Assembly (NCBI GenBank): GCA_041741155.1
Contig: JBGSKO010000151.1
Location: 74,218 to 138,217 of the forward strand
Direction of reading: 5' to 3'
Length of the DNA stretch: 64,000 nucleotides
From: M3007 sp041741155
GTDB taxonomy: Bacteria > Bacteroidota > Bacteroidia > Chitinophagales > Saprospiraceae
Shown: piece after piece, positions 24,120-32,582 of the stretch
Layout of the letters: each line of letters starts with the position of its first letter
Numbering within the stretch: the stretch's first letter is position 1
The notes under the pieces: model-generated
Database searches by the model: none
What the model saw: only the letters and a program-made list of their open reading frames with translations
Told to the model about the DNA's origin: nothing
Made by a program: the position numbers and the translations under genes

Positions 24120-25343
24120 ATGAAAACATGGTTATCTGTTCCCGCTGATTCTGATTTTTCCATCCAAAACCTGCCATTTGGCGTTTTTGATGCCGGCAAT
24201 GGGCAGCCCCGCGCGGGTATTGCCATTGGCGACCATATCGTTAACCTCGCCGCTGCCGCCGAAAGCGGCCTCTTCGGCAAACGACGTTTTTTTAAAAAAC
24301 TGTTCGAGCAGCCCGTCCTGAACGACTTTATCGCGCTCGGAAAACCCGTCACGAATCGGGTGCGCCGCAAAGTGCAGGAGTGGCTTTGTCTGCCCCAGGC
24401 GCCCGAAAATGCCGGAGCAATCCTCGTCGAACGCAACGTGGTGCGGATGCTACTGCCGGTACATGTGGGCGACTACACCGATTTTTACAGCAGTATCGAG
24501 CACGCGACCAACGTGGGCAAGATGTTCCGCCCCGATAATCCCCTGCTGCCCAACTGGCGCTGGCTACCGGTCGGTTACCACGGCCGGTCTTCCAGCATTG
24601 TGGTGGATGGCACGCCCATCCGCCGCCCGCACGGGCAAATACTGCCCAAGGGAGAAGAAATACCCGTTTTTTCGGCCTCCCGACAAGTGGATTTTGAATT
24701 GGAAATGGCCTTCGTTATCGGCAAGGAAAGCCCTCTGGGCCAGCCCGTACCGGTGGAAAAAGCCGAGGAGTATATCTTCGGGTTGGTACTGTTCAACGAC
24801 TGGAGCGCCCGCGACATCCAGCGCTGGGAGTACGTCCCGCTCGGGCCCTTTTTGGGTAAAAACTTCGGCTCGTCCATGTCGCCCTGGATTGTTCCGCTCG
24901 AAGCGCTCAAGCCCTTCCGGGTCAAAGGCCCCAAGCAAAATCCTGCCCCGATGGATTACCTCCGCACCACGGGCGCCCGCAACTGCGACATCGAACTGGA
25001 AGTAGCTATTCAGCCGGAAAACGGCGCTGAAACGGTCGTCTGCCGGTCTAATACCCGCTACCTGTACTGGTCCATGGCGCAGCAACTAGCCCACCACACC
25101 GTCAACGGTTGCAACCTGCGCGTGGGCGACCTCCTGGCTTCCGGCACCATCAGCGGACCCACACCGGATAGTTTTGGCTCCCTGTTGGAACTCTCCTGGG
25201 GTGGGCAAAAACCGCTGACCCTTCGCGACGGCTCTACTCGTACGTTTTTGCTGGACGGCGACTCCGTCGTCATCCGCGGCTGGGCGAACAAAGACGGACT
25301 ACGTGTCGGGTTTGGTGCCGTGCGCGGGAAGGTGGAACCGTAG
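24120..25343 (+). CDS. fahA: Fumarylacetoacetase
   Basis: The 407-residue enzyme hydrolyses fumarylacetoacetate to fumarate and acetoacetate, the last step of tyrosine and homogentisate breakdown. It shows the FAH N-terminal domain (residues 1-120: FGVFDAGNGQPRAGIAIGD) and the catalytic domain with VGDYTDFYSS, RPHGQILPKG, DFELEMAFVIGKES and LFNDWSARDIQRWEY, where the metal-binding Asp and Glu residues lie. The length matches FAH. The ATG at 24120 fits the family N-terminus; a 16-codon upstream extension is not conserved. The other tyrosine-degradation genes are not in the window. Confidence 0.93.
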   Translation: MKTWLSVPADSDFSIQNLPFGVFDAGNGQPRAGIAIGDHIVNLAAAAESGLFGKRRFFKKLFEQPVLNDFIALGKPVTNRVRRKVQEWLCLPQAPENAGAILVERNVVRMLLPVHVGDYTDFYSSIEHATNVGKMFRPDNPLLPNWRWLPVGYHGRSSSIVVDGTPIRRPHGQILPKGEEIPVFSASRQVDFELEMAFVIGKESPLGQPVPVEKAEEYIFGLVLFNDWSARDIQRWEYVPLGPFLGKNFGSSMSPWIVPLEALKPFRVKGPKQNPAPMDYLRTTGARNCDIELEVAIQPENGAETVVCRSNTRYLYWSMAQQLAHHTVNGCNLRVGDLLASGTISGPTPDSFGSLLELSWGGQKPLTLRDGSTRTFLLDGDSVVIRGWANKDGLRVGFGAVRGKVEP

Positions 25344-25368
25344 AAAATAGTAAGGAAAGTCCTGAAAT

Positions 25369-25408
25369 GACAAGTGTGGCAACCCTGGGAAGGTCTGCCA
25401 CACTTGTC
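25369..25408. terminator. Inverted repeat between convergent genes
   Basis: A perfect 13-bp inverted repeat (gacaagtgtggca at 25369-25381 with its complement at 25396-25408) lies between the ends of fahA and the downstream minus-strand gene. There is no strong T run, so termination is inferred from position. Confidence 0.5.
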
Positions 25409-25433
25409 GTTCAAAGAAACGGATCGTTTATGC

Positions 25434-25790
25434 TTATTTGACGGACCCGTTCAAATTTCCAACCGAGAAGGCGGAGGTTGCAGTCTTGCGGTAGTCGCGG
25501 ATAAAACCAAAGGACAAGTCCGACGGAACGGCATCCGATTTGGCGGAACCTTTGAATCCGTCTTTGCAGTCCACGTCGAATGCCAGTTCGGTCAATCGGC
25601 CGTCGGCATCAAAAGCCATGTGGGTGTATTCCAGCGATATGTTCATGGAGGAAAGCTCGGCCTTGATGTTCATCAGATCCGTTTTGGTGTGGTTATGCAC
25701 AAAGAACGCCTCTATTTTAGGAACGCGCTGTGCACTCAGGGTTGTCAGGCTCAAGCAGATAAATGCGAGCAGAAAGAGTAATTTTTGCAT
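25434..25790 (-). CDS. Small secreted protein resembling the C-terminal tail domain of Bacteroidota BlaR1-type proteins
   Basis: The 118-residue protein has a signal peptide (LLFLLAFICLSLTTLSAQ) and one small domain: TDLMNIKAELSSMNISLEY, FDADGRLTELAFDV and CKDGFKGSA. This order resembles the tail domain found after M56/BlaR1 membrane peptidases in Bacteroidota (an initial helix, then a strand with dGxI, then DG.kgs). The resemblance is from memory of the family and is moderate. Here the domain is free and secreted, with no membrane peptidase next to it. The function is unknown. Confidence 0.55.
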   Translation of the reverse strand: MQKLLFLLAFICLSLTTLSAQRVPKIEAFFVHNHTKTDLMNIKAELSSMNISLEYTHMAFDADGRLTELAFDVDCKDGFKGSAKSDAVPSDLSFGFIRDYRKTATSAFSVGNLNGSVK

Positions 25791-25900
25791 AAACCAGAAT
25801 TGTATGTTTTAGTGATGGTGTGCATGCTAAGCGGTCGAAGTAGCATCGCAAGGCCCACAAAAGTAGGGCAACCCGCCGAAATACCCAAACGCACTCCCCT

Positions 25901-25970
25901 TCTCAACTTTTCTCAACCCTTCTCCACATTTCTCAACCCCTCTCAACTTTTCTCAACCCCTCTCAACCGC
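25901..25970. repeat. Seven-unit 10-bp tandem array (tctcaacYYY)
   Basis: Seven consecutive decamers begin tctcaac or, once, tctccac, and differ in their last three bases (ttt, cct, att, ccc, ttt, ccc, cgc). The array stops 3 bp before the stop codon end of the sugar dehydrogenase gene. Confidence 0.85.
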
Positions 25971-25973
25971 TCA

Positions 25974-27821
25974 TTATTTCCGAACCACGGGCCGCACGAT
26001 GTTTCCGCTCTCAAATCGGATGCTCAGGTAGTACGTCCCCGCCGGCAAAAGACTTAGATCAATTTCCTCGTCTATTCGCTGCCCGCGCAGGGATTTAGCA
26101 AAAACCTGACGCTGCTGTGCATCCTGTACGGATACCGCGATTTGTTCGTTCCGAGCGAGCATCAGGCTAACCCGTACCGAACCCGATGTCGGGTTTGGCG
26201 CCAGCGAAAACTGCGAAACGGAGGCCGGCAACGCCGTAGAGGAAACGACCACCAACAAGCCGGGCTGATAGGTACAAATATTGGGGGAAACGATTTGACA
26301 CGTGTAAAAACCATCCTGTACGGGGGTGTACGTAGCCGCCGTAGCTCCGGGAATGGGATTGCCGTCCAGCATCCACTGGTAGCTCAGCCAGGTGCCGACG
26401 GAAACACTCAACACACCGGCATCAAATGCCAGCGCAAGTCCGGCCGGCGGCGTCTCGACGGCCTCCACCACAAACGTATCGAGGCGGATACAGCCCTGCG
26501 CATCCTGTGCCTCCACGGTGTATGTGCCGGGATTGAGATACACGATTGTCGAGTCCGGCTGATCTACATTCCACTTGAAGGTGAACGGGGCCTGGCCGCC
26601 GCTGATATCCAAATCAATGATGCCGTTCAGGGAATTGTAGCAGGTGGCATTGGTCACCGTGGCGGCGAGTTGGAATGCGGAGCAGCGCTCGGTCACTTTG
26701 TAAATAGCGCCTTGTGCCAGCGCGGCCACATAGAGCTCGCCGTCGCGGTCTTCGCCGAAGGTGCTGTACTGGTTGGCGGCAAACAGCCCAACCAGCGTGG
26801 TGGAAAATGTCCCGTCCGACAGCCGGCGGATCGCCCACCAGCGGCCGCTGACATAATCGGCGCACAAATAGTACCCGTACATATCGGAGTATTTAGCGCC
26901 GCGGTAGATGAATCCGCCGGTGACCGAGCGCCCGAGCGACGGGTTGGCGTATTCGAATGCCGGACCGGCATACCCCGAAATGGGTTGGCAGCCGTTCGGA
27001 TTGTGGGCAAAAGTGCCCTCGTAGCAGCGCCAGCCGTAGTTGCGGCCCCCTGTACCCGCCGGTTCAAAATCAATTTCTTCGCGGGTGTTTTGGCCCACGT
27101 CGGCCACCCAGATATCGCCCGTGAGGCGGTCGAAGGAGAACCGCCAGGGATTGCGCCAGCCCCACGACCAGATTTCGGGCAGAAAGGTGGTATCGCCGAC
27201 GAACGGATTGTCGGTCGGAATGGCGTACGGCAAACCTGGCGACGTGCTGCCCACATCTATGCGCAGCATTTTGCCCAGCAGGGATTTTTTTCGCTGTCCG
27301 TTGTTTTGCGGGTCGCCACCGGAGCCGCCATCGCCGAGCGCCGTGTAGAGATAGCCGTCGGGGCCAAACTTTACGCCGCCGCCATTGTGGTTGTTGAACG
27401 GCTGTGCCTGGGTGAACAAAATTTCCTCGCTGTCCGGGTTCGCTTCGTTCGGGTTGTCGGGTTTTACCGAAAAACGCGACAACCGGGTGGCGCCGTCAGT
27501 TTCGCGGGTATAGTTCACATAAAAGACGCCGGTTTGGGCGTAGTCTGGCGGGAAATCCAGACCGAGCAAGCCCTGCTCGTTGCCATTGGAGCGCACACGG
27601 GGGTCAATATTCAGAAACGGATTGGGCAAGCGGTTGCCCGCACTGTCCAGCACCCAAATGTAGCCGCGTTGCTCCACGACAAACAGGCGGCTGTCGCCGC
27701 AATGCGCTATGTCCACCGGGCGGGTGAATCCCGTGGAGTAAGACTTTAGTTCGATTTTGGGTTGCGCGCCGAGCGCAAAACCGATGAGCAGGAAAAAGCA
27801 GAGCAGTACTTGTTTTAGCAT
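25974..27821 (-). CDS. Secreted PQQ-type sugar (glucose/sorbosone) dehydrogenase with SprB-like repeat and T9SS sorting domain
   Basis: The 615-residue protein has a signal peptide (LLCFFLLIGFALGA) and a six-bladed propeller typical of GSDH/sorbosone dehydrogenases: FTRPVDIAHCGDSRLFVVEQ, NGNEQGLLGLDFPPDY, NHNGGGVKFGPDGYLY, LGDGGSGGDPQNNGQ, EIWSWGWRNPWRFSF and ADVGQNTREEIDF. After ~residue 370 come one SprB-like repeat (TCYNSLNGIIDLDISGG, then FKWNVDQ), an Ig-like region and a type A sorting domain (FSLAPNPTSGSVRVSLML, LLPAGTYYLSIRFE). It would oxidise a sugar at the cell surface; PQQ use is inferred from the fold. Confidence 0.88.
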   Translation of the reverse strand: MLKQVLLCFFLLIGFALGAQPKIELKSYSTGFTRPVDIAHCGDSRLFVVEQRGYIWVLDSAGNRLPNPFLNIDPRVRSNGNEQGLLGLDFPPDYAQTGVFYVNYTRETDGATRLSRFSVKPDNPNEANPDSEEILFTQAQPFNNHNGGGVKFGPDGYLYTALGDGGSGGDPQNNGQRKKSLLGKMLRIDVGSTSPGLPYAIPTDNPFVGDTTFLPEIWSWGWRNPWRFSFDRLTGDIWVADVGQNTREEIDFEPAGTGGRNYGWRCYEGTFAHNPNGCQPISGYAGPAFEYANPSLGRSVTGGFIYRGAKYSDMYGYYLCADYVSGRWWAIRRLSDGTFSTTLVGLFAANQYSTFGEDRDGELYVAALAQGAIYKVTERCSAFQLAATVTNATCYNSLNGIIDLDISGGQAPFTFKWNVDQPDSTIVYLNPGTYTVEAQDAQGCIRLDTFVVEAVETPPAGLALAFDAGVLSVSVGTWLSYQWMLDGNPIPGATAATYTPVQDGFYTCQIVSPNICTYQPGLLVVVSSTALPASVSQFSLAPNPTSGSVRVSLMLARNEQIAVSVQDAQQRQVFAKSLRGQRIDEEIDLSLLPAGTYYLSIRFESGNIVRPVVRK

Positions 27822-27917
27822 GACAGAGTGTTTTGGATACAGAACGGAAACGCCCGAAAATCGGGAGGTTTTGCCGGATACCTGCTATCCAAAACAAATC
27901 TTGTCGGAGAATGGCAG

Positions 27918-28940
27918 TTAGGAAACCGATTCCGCCCGTTTGCGGGTGCCAAGCAGGATGGCAACCCCTACCAGCAGGATAAAATAATAGGTCAAAAACC
28001 GCCAGCCCGTCATGACAGGGCCTACTGCAAAACGGGGAATAAGCGCGCCAAAAACGAGTATAAATGCTGCTTCCGCGCCGCCTGCGCCGCCGGGTGTCGG
28101 CACAAAAACAGAGGCTATAAAAACCATCCACTGCAGGAAAAAGATGTTGAAAAAATCAACCTGAAGCCCCATTGCCAGCAAAACTGCTATCAGTACAAAA
28201 AAACGTGTAGCCCATTGCCCGGCCAGGGCCAGCATACTGTACAGAAATGGTTTCCGGCCTTTGGCATAAATCAAACGCGAGGTATGCCGAAAATCGGAAA
28301 TCAACATTTGCCACTGTTCCGAACGACTTGGGCGTCCATTTTTTTTTGCTTGCCGGCGGCGCCAAAGTTGCAACGCAAGTATTACCAATGCCATCAGTGC
28401 AGCAATCAAGGCGATCATCCAACCGTGAGCGCTCAGAAAACTGCCTGTTTTTTGCCAAAGCGGATTGGACCACGGGCGAGTCACAGACAAACAAACCGGA
28501 ATAATTACAAAAATGTAAAAAATACCTTCTTCAAACTGGCCCAACAGCGCCAGTGACGCTGCCTGTCCAGGACGGTATCCATGCTGTATCAACATACCCA
28601 TTTTGAACGGAGTGCCGCCGACCACATTCGGCGCTACGACTCCGCCAACATCTGTGACTACGGCAATGCGCAGCAAATCCAGATTGGAAACCGGCACACC
28701 AAAAAATTGCGACCAGATTAATAACCGCAGTCCGTGCCACAGCCAGGGGATCAAGGATAACATGGCCGCAAGGACGAGGTATCCAGGGGAAATTTTTGAC
28801 CAGTCGAGCGGTTGACTTTGATCGGATAGATACCAGGTCAGCCCAAGGTTGAATAAAACGCCAATACAAACGATCGGTACCAAGCGCCGAAGTATGGTTT
28901 GCATGGTGGGCAAGCGCAGTGCTTTGGGTTCTTTTTCCAT
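27918..28940 (-). CDS. Flippase-like membrane protein (YbhN/LPG-synthase transmembrane family)
   Basis: The 340-residue protein has about eight membrane helices (VLAAMLSLIPWLWHGLRLLI; FYIFVIIPVCLSV; WMIALIAALMALVILALQL) and the VVTDVGGVVAPNVVGGTPFK segment typical of the UPF0104/YbhN group, which includes the flippase half of lysyl-phosphatidylglycerol synthases. It probably moves a lipid or lipid-linked sugar across the membrane. It is the last gene of the nonulosonic-acid operon, 6 bp after the cytidylyltransferase, so it may export the finished glycolipid. Confidence 0.85.
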   Translation of the reverse strand: MEKEPKALRLPTMQTILRRLVPIVCIGVLFNLGLTWYLSDQSQPLDWSKISPGYLVLAAMLSLIPWLWHGLRLLIWSQFFGVPVSNLDLLRIAVVTDVGGVVAPNVVGGTPFKMGMLIQHGYRPGQAASLALLGQFEEGIFYIFVIIPVCLSVTRPWSNPLWQKTGSFLSAHGWMIALIAALMALVILALQLWRRRQAKKNGRPSRSEQWQMLISDFRHTSRLIYAKGRKPFLYSMLALAGQWATRFFVLIAVLLAMGLQVDFFNIFFLQWMVFIASVFVPTPGGAGGAEAAFILVFGALIPRFAVGPVMTGWRFLTYYFILLVGVAILLGTRKRAESVS

Positions 28941-28946
28941 TTGAAT

Positions 28947-29693
28947 TCAAGAATAGACTTGCAACGGCAGCACCAACTCCAAATTCCATTTTTCCAATAC
29001 CTGTTCGGCAAATTCCCACTGGCACAAATTGTCCAGATCAATGGCGTACTCCGGGCTGATTACACACGGCAGGATGACGTCGCCGGTCAGACTTTTTTTT
29101 TGCAAAATTGTTTCCCGTCGGATTACCTCGATTTGTCCGGTTTGCCAATACGTTTCCGGCAGGGCCTGACGGGGCATGTTGTAGGGTTCCGGCCATTCCG
29201 TTTGCAACAAAGGATGCAGCATGCCCTGTTCGATACGCCACATTTTGTACGGATTTTGCCCGGAGGGCGTCACCCCGCGCACGCTGTCCGCTTCCGGATT
29301 TTCGAGCAGTGCCCGAATAGCCGAATCCACCAAACCGGGCGGCCGGAAAGGTGAGGTTGGGCGCAGTTGCACGACGATATCGGGTCTGTAACCTTCGTTT
29401 TCCGCAAGCCAGTGCAGCGCATGCTCGAAAACCGGGAAGTCCGTAGTGCTGTCTTCGGCCAGATCGGTCGGCCTTAAAAAGGGGACTTCCGCCCCCCATG
29501 CACGGGCAACATCCGCAATTTCACCACTATCGGTACTGACCAGCACCCGCTGCACCAACTGTGCTTGCAACCCTGCCGCTATACTGTACGCCAGCAGGGG
29601 CATTCCGCCCAGCGGTTTGATATTTTTCCCGGGAATACTTTTTGAGCCGCCGCGGGCAGGTACAAGGGCAATAATTTCAGGTTTCCTGATCAT
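28947..29693 (-). CDS. neuA: CMP-nonulosonate (acylneuraminate) cytidylyltransferase
   Basis: The 248-residue enzyme has the full NeuA signature: ALVPARGGSKSIPGKNIKPL with the CTP-binding R and K, VSTDSGEIADVA, FLRPTDLAEDSTTDF and LRPTSPFRPPGLVD. Such enzymes use CTP to activate a 9-carbon keto-sugar acid (sialic, legionaminic or KDN type) as its CMP form. The sugar is not defined by the sequence. It overlaps the upstream Gfo/Idh gene by 4 bp (ATGA), which indicates coupled translation. Confidence 0.9.
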   Translation of the reverse strand: MIRKPEIIALVPARGGSKSIPGKNIKPLGGMPLLAYSIAAGLQAQLVQRVLVSTDSGEIADVARAWGAEVPFLRPTDLAEDSTTDFPVFEHALHWLAENEGYRPDIVVQLRPTSPFRPPGLVDSAIRALLENPEADSVRGVTPSGQNPYKMWRIEQGMLHPLLQTEWPEPYNMPRQALPETYWQTGQIEVIRRETILQKKSLTGDVILPCVISPEYAIDLDNLCQWEFAEQVLEKWNLELVLPLQVYS

Positions 29694-30676
29694 GCAAATT
29701 CAAGTGTGGTATTGGCCATAGACGTCTTGGCGGCCAAAGCAATTTCAAGTGCCCGGATGCCGTCGTGCAGCGTGCAGGTCGGTTGGCGCGCATGGCGCAG
29801 GCAGTCGAGGAAATGGTCGACCTCTGCGCGGAACATTTCATTTCGATCAAAAAAACGGCCGGCCGAAATAGCCTCCACCCGCGCGCCACCCTCGGTGTAC
29901 AGTTTGGCCGCGCCCGACCGGGCTTCCCATTCCACACGCCCCTGTTCGCCAATAATATGGAGCGTATGCTGCGACGGGCGGGAAATGTAGTCGAGGTACA
30001 CAGAGCCGATTGCGCCGTTCTGGAACCGAAGTAAAGCCAGTGCAGCATCCTCTGTATCGGTTTGCAGGTTGGATAAATGTCCCCCGATCGCCTGTACGGA
30101 GTCCACTTCGCCTACGAGCCAGCGCAGGTAATCGAATGGGTGGCACAGGGTGCGTACCACGCCCCCCCCGAGGTCTTCGCGGGCGCTGTAACTCTGTCGG
30201 TAGTCCTCCCACGGGTGCCAGCCGGGCAGGTATTCGCCCCAATGCACCTGCGCCGAGATGACTTTCCCGATATGCCCCGCCGCGATACGTTTTTGTATTT
30301 CCTGAAAAACGCCGTGGAATCGAAACTGGAAGCCCACTTGCAGTACCAGGTTTTTTTCGTCTGCCAGTCGGGCTAATTCGTCCAGCCCGTCGAGGTTGTG
30401 CGAGACCGGTTTTTCCAGAAATATATGACACCCGGCATCGGCAGCCGCTAATGCGGTTTCGAGGTGCAGGGCGGTAGGGTTGCAAATGAATACGGCATCC
30501 GGGCCCCAATCCAACGCGACTTCGAGCCGTTCGAAGGTCAAGTGAGCGGGCAGCGTGTCCGTCGGCAACACGCAGCGGCCCTGGGTAACGGCTGCAAGTT
30601 GTCGAATACCAGCCGAAGCGAGATTGGTCAAATGCCGGCGACCAATGGAGCCAAGACCTGCGATGAGTATTTTCAT
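29690..30676 (-). CDS. Gfo/Idh/MocA family sugar oxidoreductase
   Basis: The 328-residue cytoplasmic enzyme has a Rossmann motif at its start (MKILIAGLGSIGRRHLTNL), ICNPTALHLETALAA, the EKPVSHNLDGL loop, and GEYLPGWHPWEDYRQSYSAR near the substrate site. It has no Tat signal, unlike the family member at 4187. In legionaminic-acid clusters a Gfo/Idh dehydrogenase (PtmF) works with an SDR (PtmA) on the amino-sugar precursor, and an SDR gene lies at 33350; a similar role here is inference. A 59-bp gap separates it from the GT-B gene. Confidence 0.87.
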   Translation of the reverse strand: MKILIAGLGSIGRRHLTNLASAGIRQLAAVTQGRCVLPTDTLPAHLTFERLEVALDWGPDAVFICNPTALHLETALAAADAGCHIFLEKPVSHNLDGLDELARLADEKNLVLQVGFQFRFHGVFQEIQKRIAAGHIGKVISAQVHWGEYLPGWHPWEDYRQSYSAREDLGGGVVRTLCHPFDYLRWLVGEVDSVQAIGGHLSNLQTDTEDAALALLRFQNGAIGSVYLDYISRPSQHTLHIIGEQGRVEWEARSGAAKLYTEGGARVEAISAGRFFDRNEMFRAEVDHFLDCLRHARQPTCTLHDGIRALEIALAAKTSMANTTLEFA

Positions 30677-30735
30677 GGTTGCATGTTTTAGTATTTGGGC
30701 GCCTTCATTTCATAGGCACCCGAACGTGTTTCATT

Positions 30736-31686
30736 TTATTCCAAAAAACTCCTGCACACGTCGGCGATGTGCCGGGCAGAGGTACCGTCATTTTGTACCG
30801 GGCGCAGGGTTTCTGCAAAAACCGGATCGAGGTCACTGTACACGGCTTTGCCCAAGCCGAGCGCGACCAACAGAACGGAGGAAAACTTGGTGACCATGGC
30901 CGAGCAATTGGCAATCATCGGGTTGATATTGCCACTCGGCAGGACAAGCGCGCCCGGAGCATACCGCTCAATTTCCGCAATGGCACGCGGATGGTTTTCA
31001 TTGGGGTGCAATTTGAAAATAACGGGCCGGCTCTCGGCTACCTCCAGCACCCGTCGGATAAAAGCCTTGCGATTTTCGTACTGCCAGCTTTCGCGCAAGC
31101 TTGAGGTAGCCCCGAGCACGAAATCCCGGTGTGGAAAATCGTTTTGCGCATATTCCGAGAGGTTGTCAAAATTCGGTATTCCGGTCACGATGATTTTTTC
31201 AGCCGGGATGCCCTTGCGTACAAAAAGGTCCCGAAATCCTTCAGACGCCACACAAAATTTTTGGTATGCATGCGAAAGCCCCGTCATGGCGGTGTTGCCG
31301 AGGTAGCGCGGCAAGTGGAGTCCGCGCACGATACGATAGGTCAGGTTTTCGGGTGTCATCATACCTTCCTGTACCAGAATGATATTTTTCGACCGGATGT
31401 TTTTCGGAATAATCAAGTCTGAACAGGTTACGACCAGGTCGTAGTCTGCGTGTTGCCCCTTGGTATCCAGCAGCACGTTTTTTTCTGAGAAAAACTGTTT
31501 TGTGGCGCGCTGGTGTGTGCCTCCGAGGATAGTGAAATCCAGCCAACCGGCCTCCGATGCCCGTTGCACTATTCCGTCGGAATAGTATGGAGTAAACCAG
31601 CATGCATACTCCGGCAACGCTTGCGCCACCTGAAACATCATGTTGGTTTGGTTGAGCGATCCTCCGATAAACAACACTTTTTTCAT
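30736..31686 (-). CDS. GT-B-fold protein of the nonulosonic-acid operon, function unknown
   Basis: The 316-residue protein starts VLFIGGSLNQTNMMFQVAQAL and has a second Rossmann-like half with VIFKLHPNENHPRAIAEIE and the end SSVLLVALGLGKAVYSDLDP. This is the GT-B layout of UDP-GlcNAc 2-epimerases, polysaccharide and CDP-glycerol transferases. It lacks the GTRPE and DSGGxQEE motifs of NeuC-type epimerases, so it was not called NeuC. It sits between NeuB and the Gfo/Idh gene, where a glycosyltransferase or an epimerase would be expected. The activity remains open. Confidence 0.6.
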   Translation of the reverse strand: MKKVLFIGGSLNQTNMMFQVAQALPEYACWFTPYYSDGIVQRASEAGWLDFTILGGTHQRATKQFFSEKNVLLDTKGQHADYDLVVTCSDLIIPKNIRSKNIILVQEGMMTPENLTYRIVRGLHLPRYLGNTAMTGLSHAYQKFCVASEGFRDLFVRKGIPAEKIIVTGIPNFDNLSEYAQNDFPHRDFVLGATSSLRESWQYENRKAFIRRVLEVAESRPVIFKLHPNENHPRAIAEIERYAPGALVLPSGNINPMIANCSAMVTKFSSVLLVALGLGKAVYSDLDPVFAETLRPVQNDGTSARHIADVCRSFLE

Positions 31687-31709
31687 CTTAAAAACGCCTT
31701 GGTTTGCAC

Positions 31710-32582
31710 TCAGGCCAGTACCCGGCGGAGTTTTTTACGGGGGGCCAGTTCGCTTTCGTAAACCTGTTTGACACCGTCGCCCAACGCCTCTTCCACGGCC
31801 CGAATATCCTTAACCAAGCGGGCCATGCCGGTCGGCTCTACCGATGCTGCCTGGTCGCTGCCCCACATGGCACGATCAAGCGTAAAATGCCGCTCCACAA
31901 AACAGGCGCCAAGCGCTACTGCCGCTACAGTCGTAGCAAGCCCGGTTTCGTGCCCCGAATAGCCGACCGGAATTCCGGGAAACCAGAGGCGCAGGGTGTG
32001 CAGCATCCGCAAATTCAGTTCGTGCAACGGACAGGGGTAAGCCGATGTGGAATGTGCAATCAGCAAATTCCCGCCGCCAAGTTGTTCCACCGCGTGGTCT
32101 ATTTCCGACATGGTGGACATGCCCGTAGAAATCATAAGAGGCTTGCCGGTACCTTTCATTTTTTTCAACAAAGGCAGGTCGGTCAACGATGCGGAAGCGG
32201 CTTTGTACAGCGGTGGATTGAACTGTTCGATAAAATCCACAGCCTCCTCGTCCCAGCAGGAAGCGAACCAGTCTATACCCTTGGCGCGGCAATAGCGATC
32301 AATTTCAGCGTACTCAGCCTCGTTGAACTCCACTTTGTAGCGATATTCCAGATAGGTCATACGCCCCCAGGGCGTATCGCGCTCGATGTTTCGCTGGTCG
32401 GGTGGTACGCATAGTTCGGGGGTGCGTTTTTGAAATTTGACTGCCGAACAACCGGCAGCGACAGCCTCGTCAATCAGCTGTTTGGCTATTTCCAGCGAGC
32501 CGTTATGGTTCAAGCCGATCTCGGCAATGATGTAGTTGGGGGTACCAAAACCGATTTTTTTTCCCGTGTTGAGGTGGATCAT
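31710..32582 (-). CDS. neuB: N-acetylneuraminate (nonulosonate) synthase family protein, without SAF domain
   Basis: The 290-residue enzyme condenses phosphoenolpyruvate with a 6-carbon sugar to a 9-carbon acid. The TIM-barrel motifs are visible: YIIAEIGLNHNGSLEIAKQL, AVKFQKRTPE, WFASCWDEEAVDFI, KAASASLTDLPLL, MISTGMSTMSEI and HSTSAYPCP, then GYSGHETG and FVERHFTLDRAMWGSDQAAS. Typical NeuB proteins are ~345 residues and end in an antifreeze-like SAF domain; this one ends after the barrel. It overlaps the kdsC-like gene by 4 bp. The substrate could be ManNAc, its 6-phosphate, or mannose-6-phosphate. Confidence 0.88.
   Translation of the reverse strand: MIHLNTGKKIGFGTPNYIIAEIGLNHNGSLEIAKQLIDEAVAAGCSAVKFQKRTPELCVPPDQRNIERDTPWGRMTYLEYRYKVEFNEAEYAEIDRYCRAKGIDWFASCWDEEAVDFIEQFNPPLYKAASASLTDLPLLKKMKGTGKPLMISTGMSTMSEIDHAVEQLGGGNLLIAHSTSAYPCPLHELNLRMLHTLRLWFPGIPVGYSGHETGLATTVAAVALGACFVERHFTLDRAMWGSDQAASVEPTGMARLVKDIRAVEEALGDGVKQVYESELAPRKKLRRVLA

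Noticed and set aside
30736..31686. Assignment of this gene as NeuC (UDP-GlcNAc 2-epimerase)
   Set aside because: The GTRPE and DSGGxQEE motifs are absent, so only a GT-B-fold call is justified.
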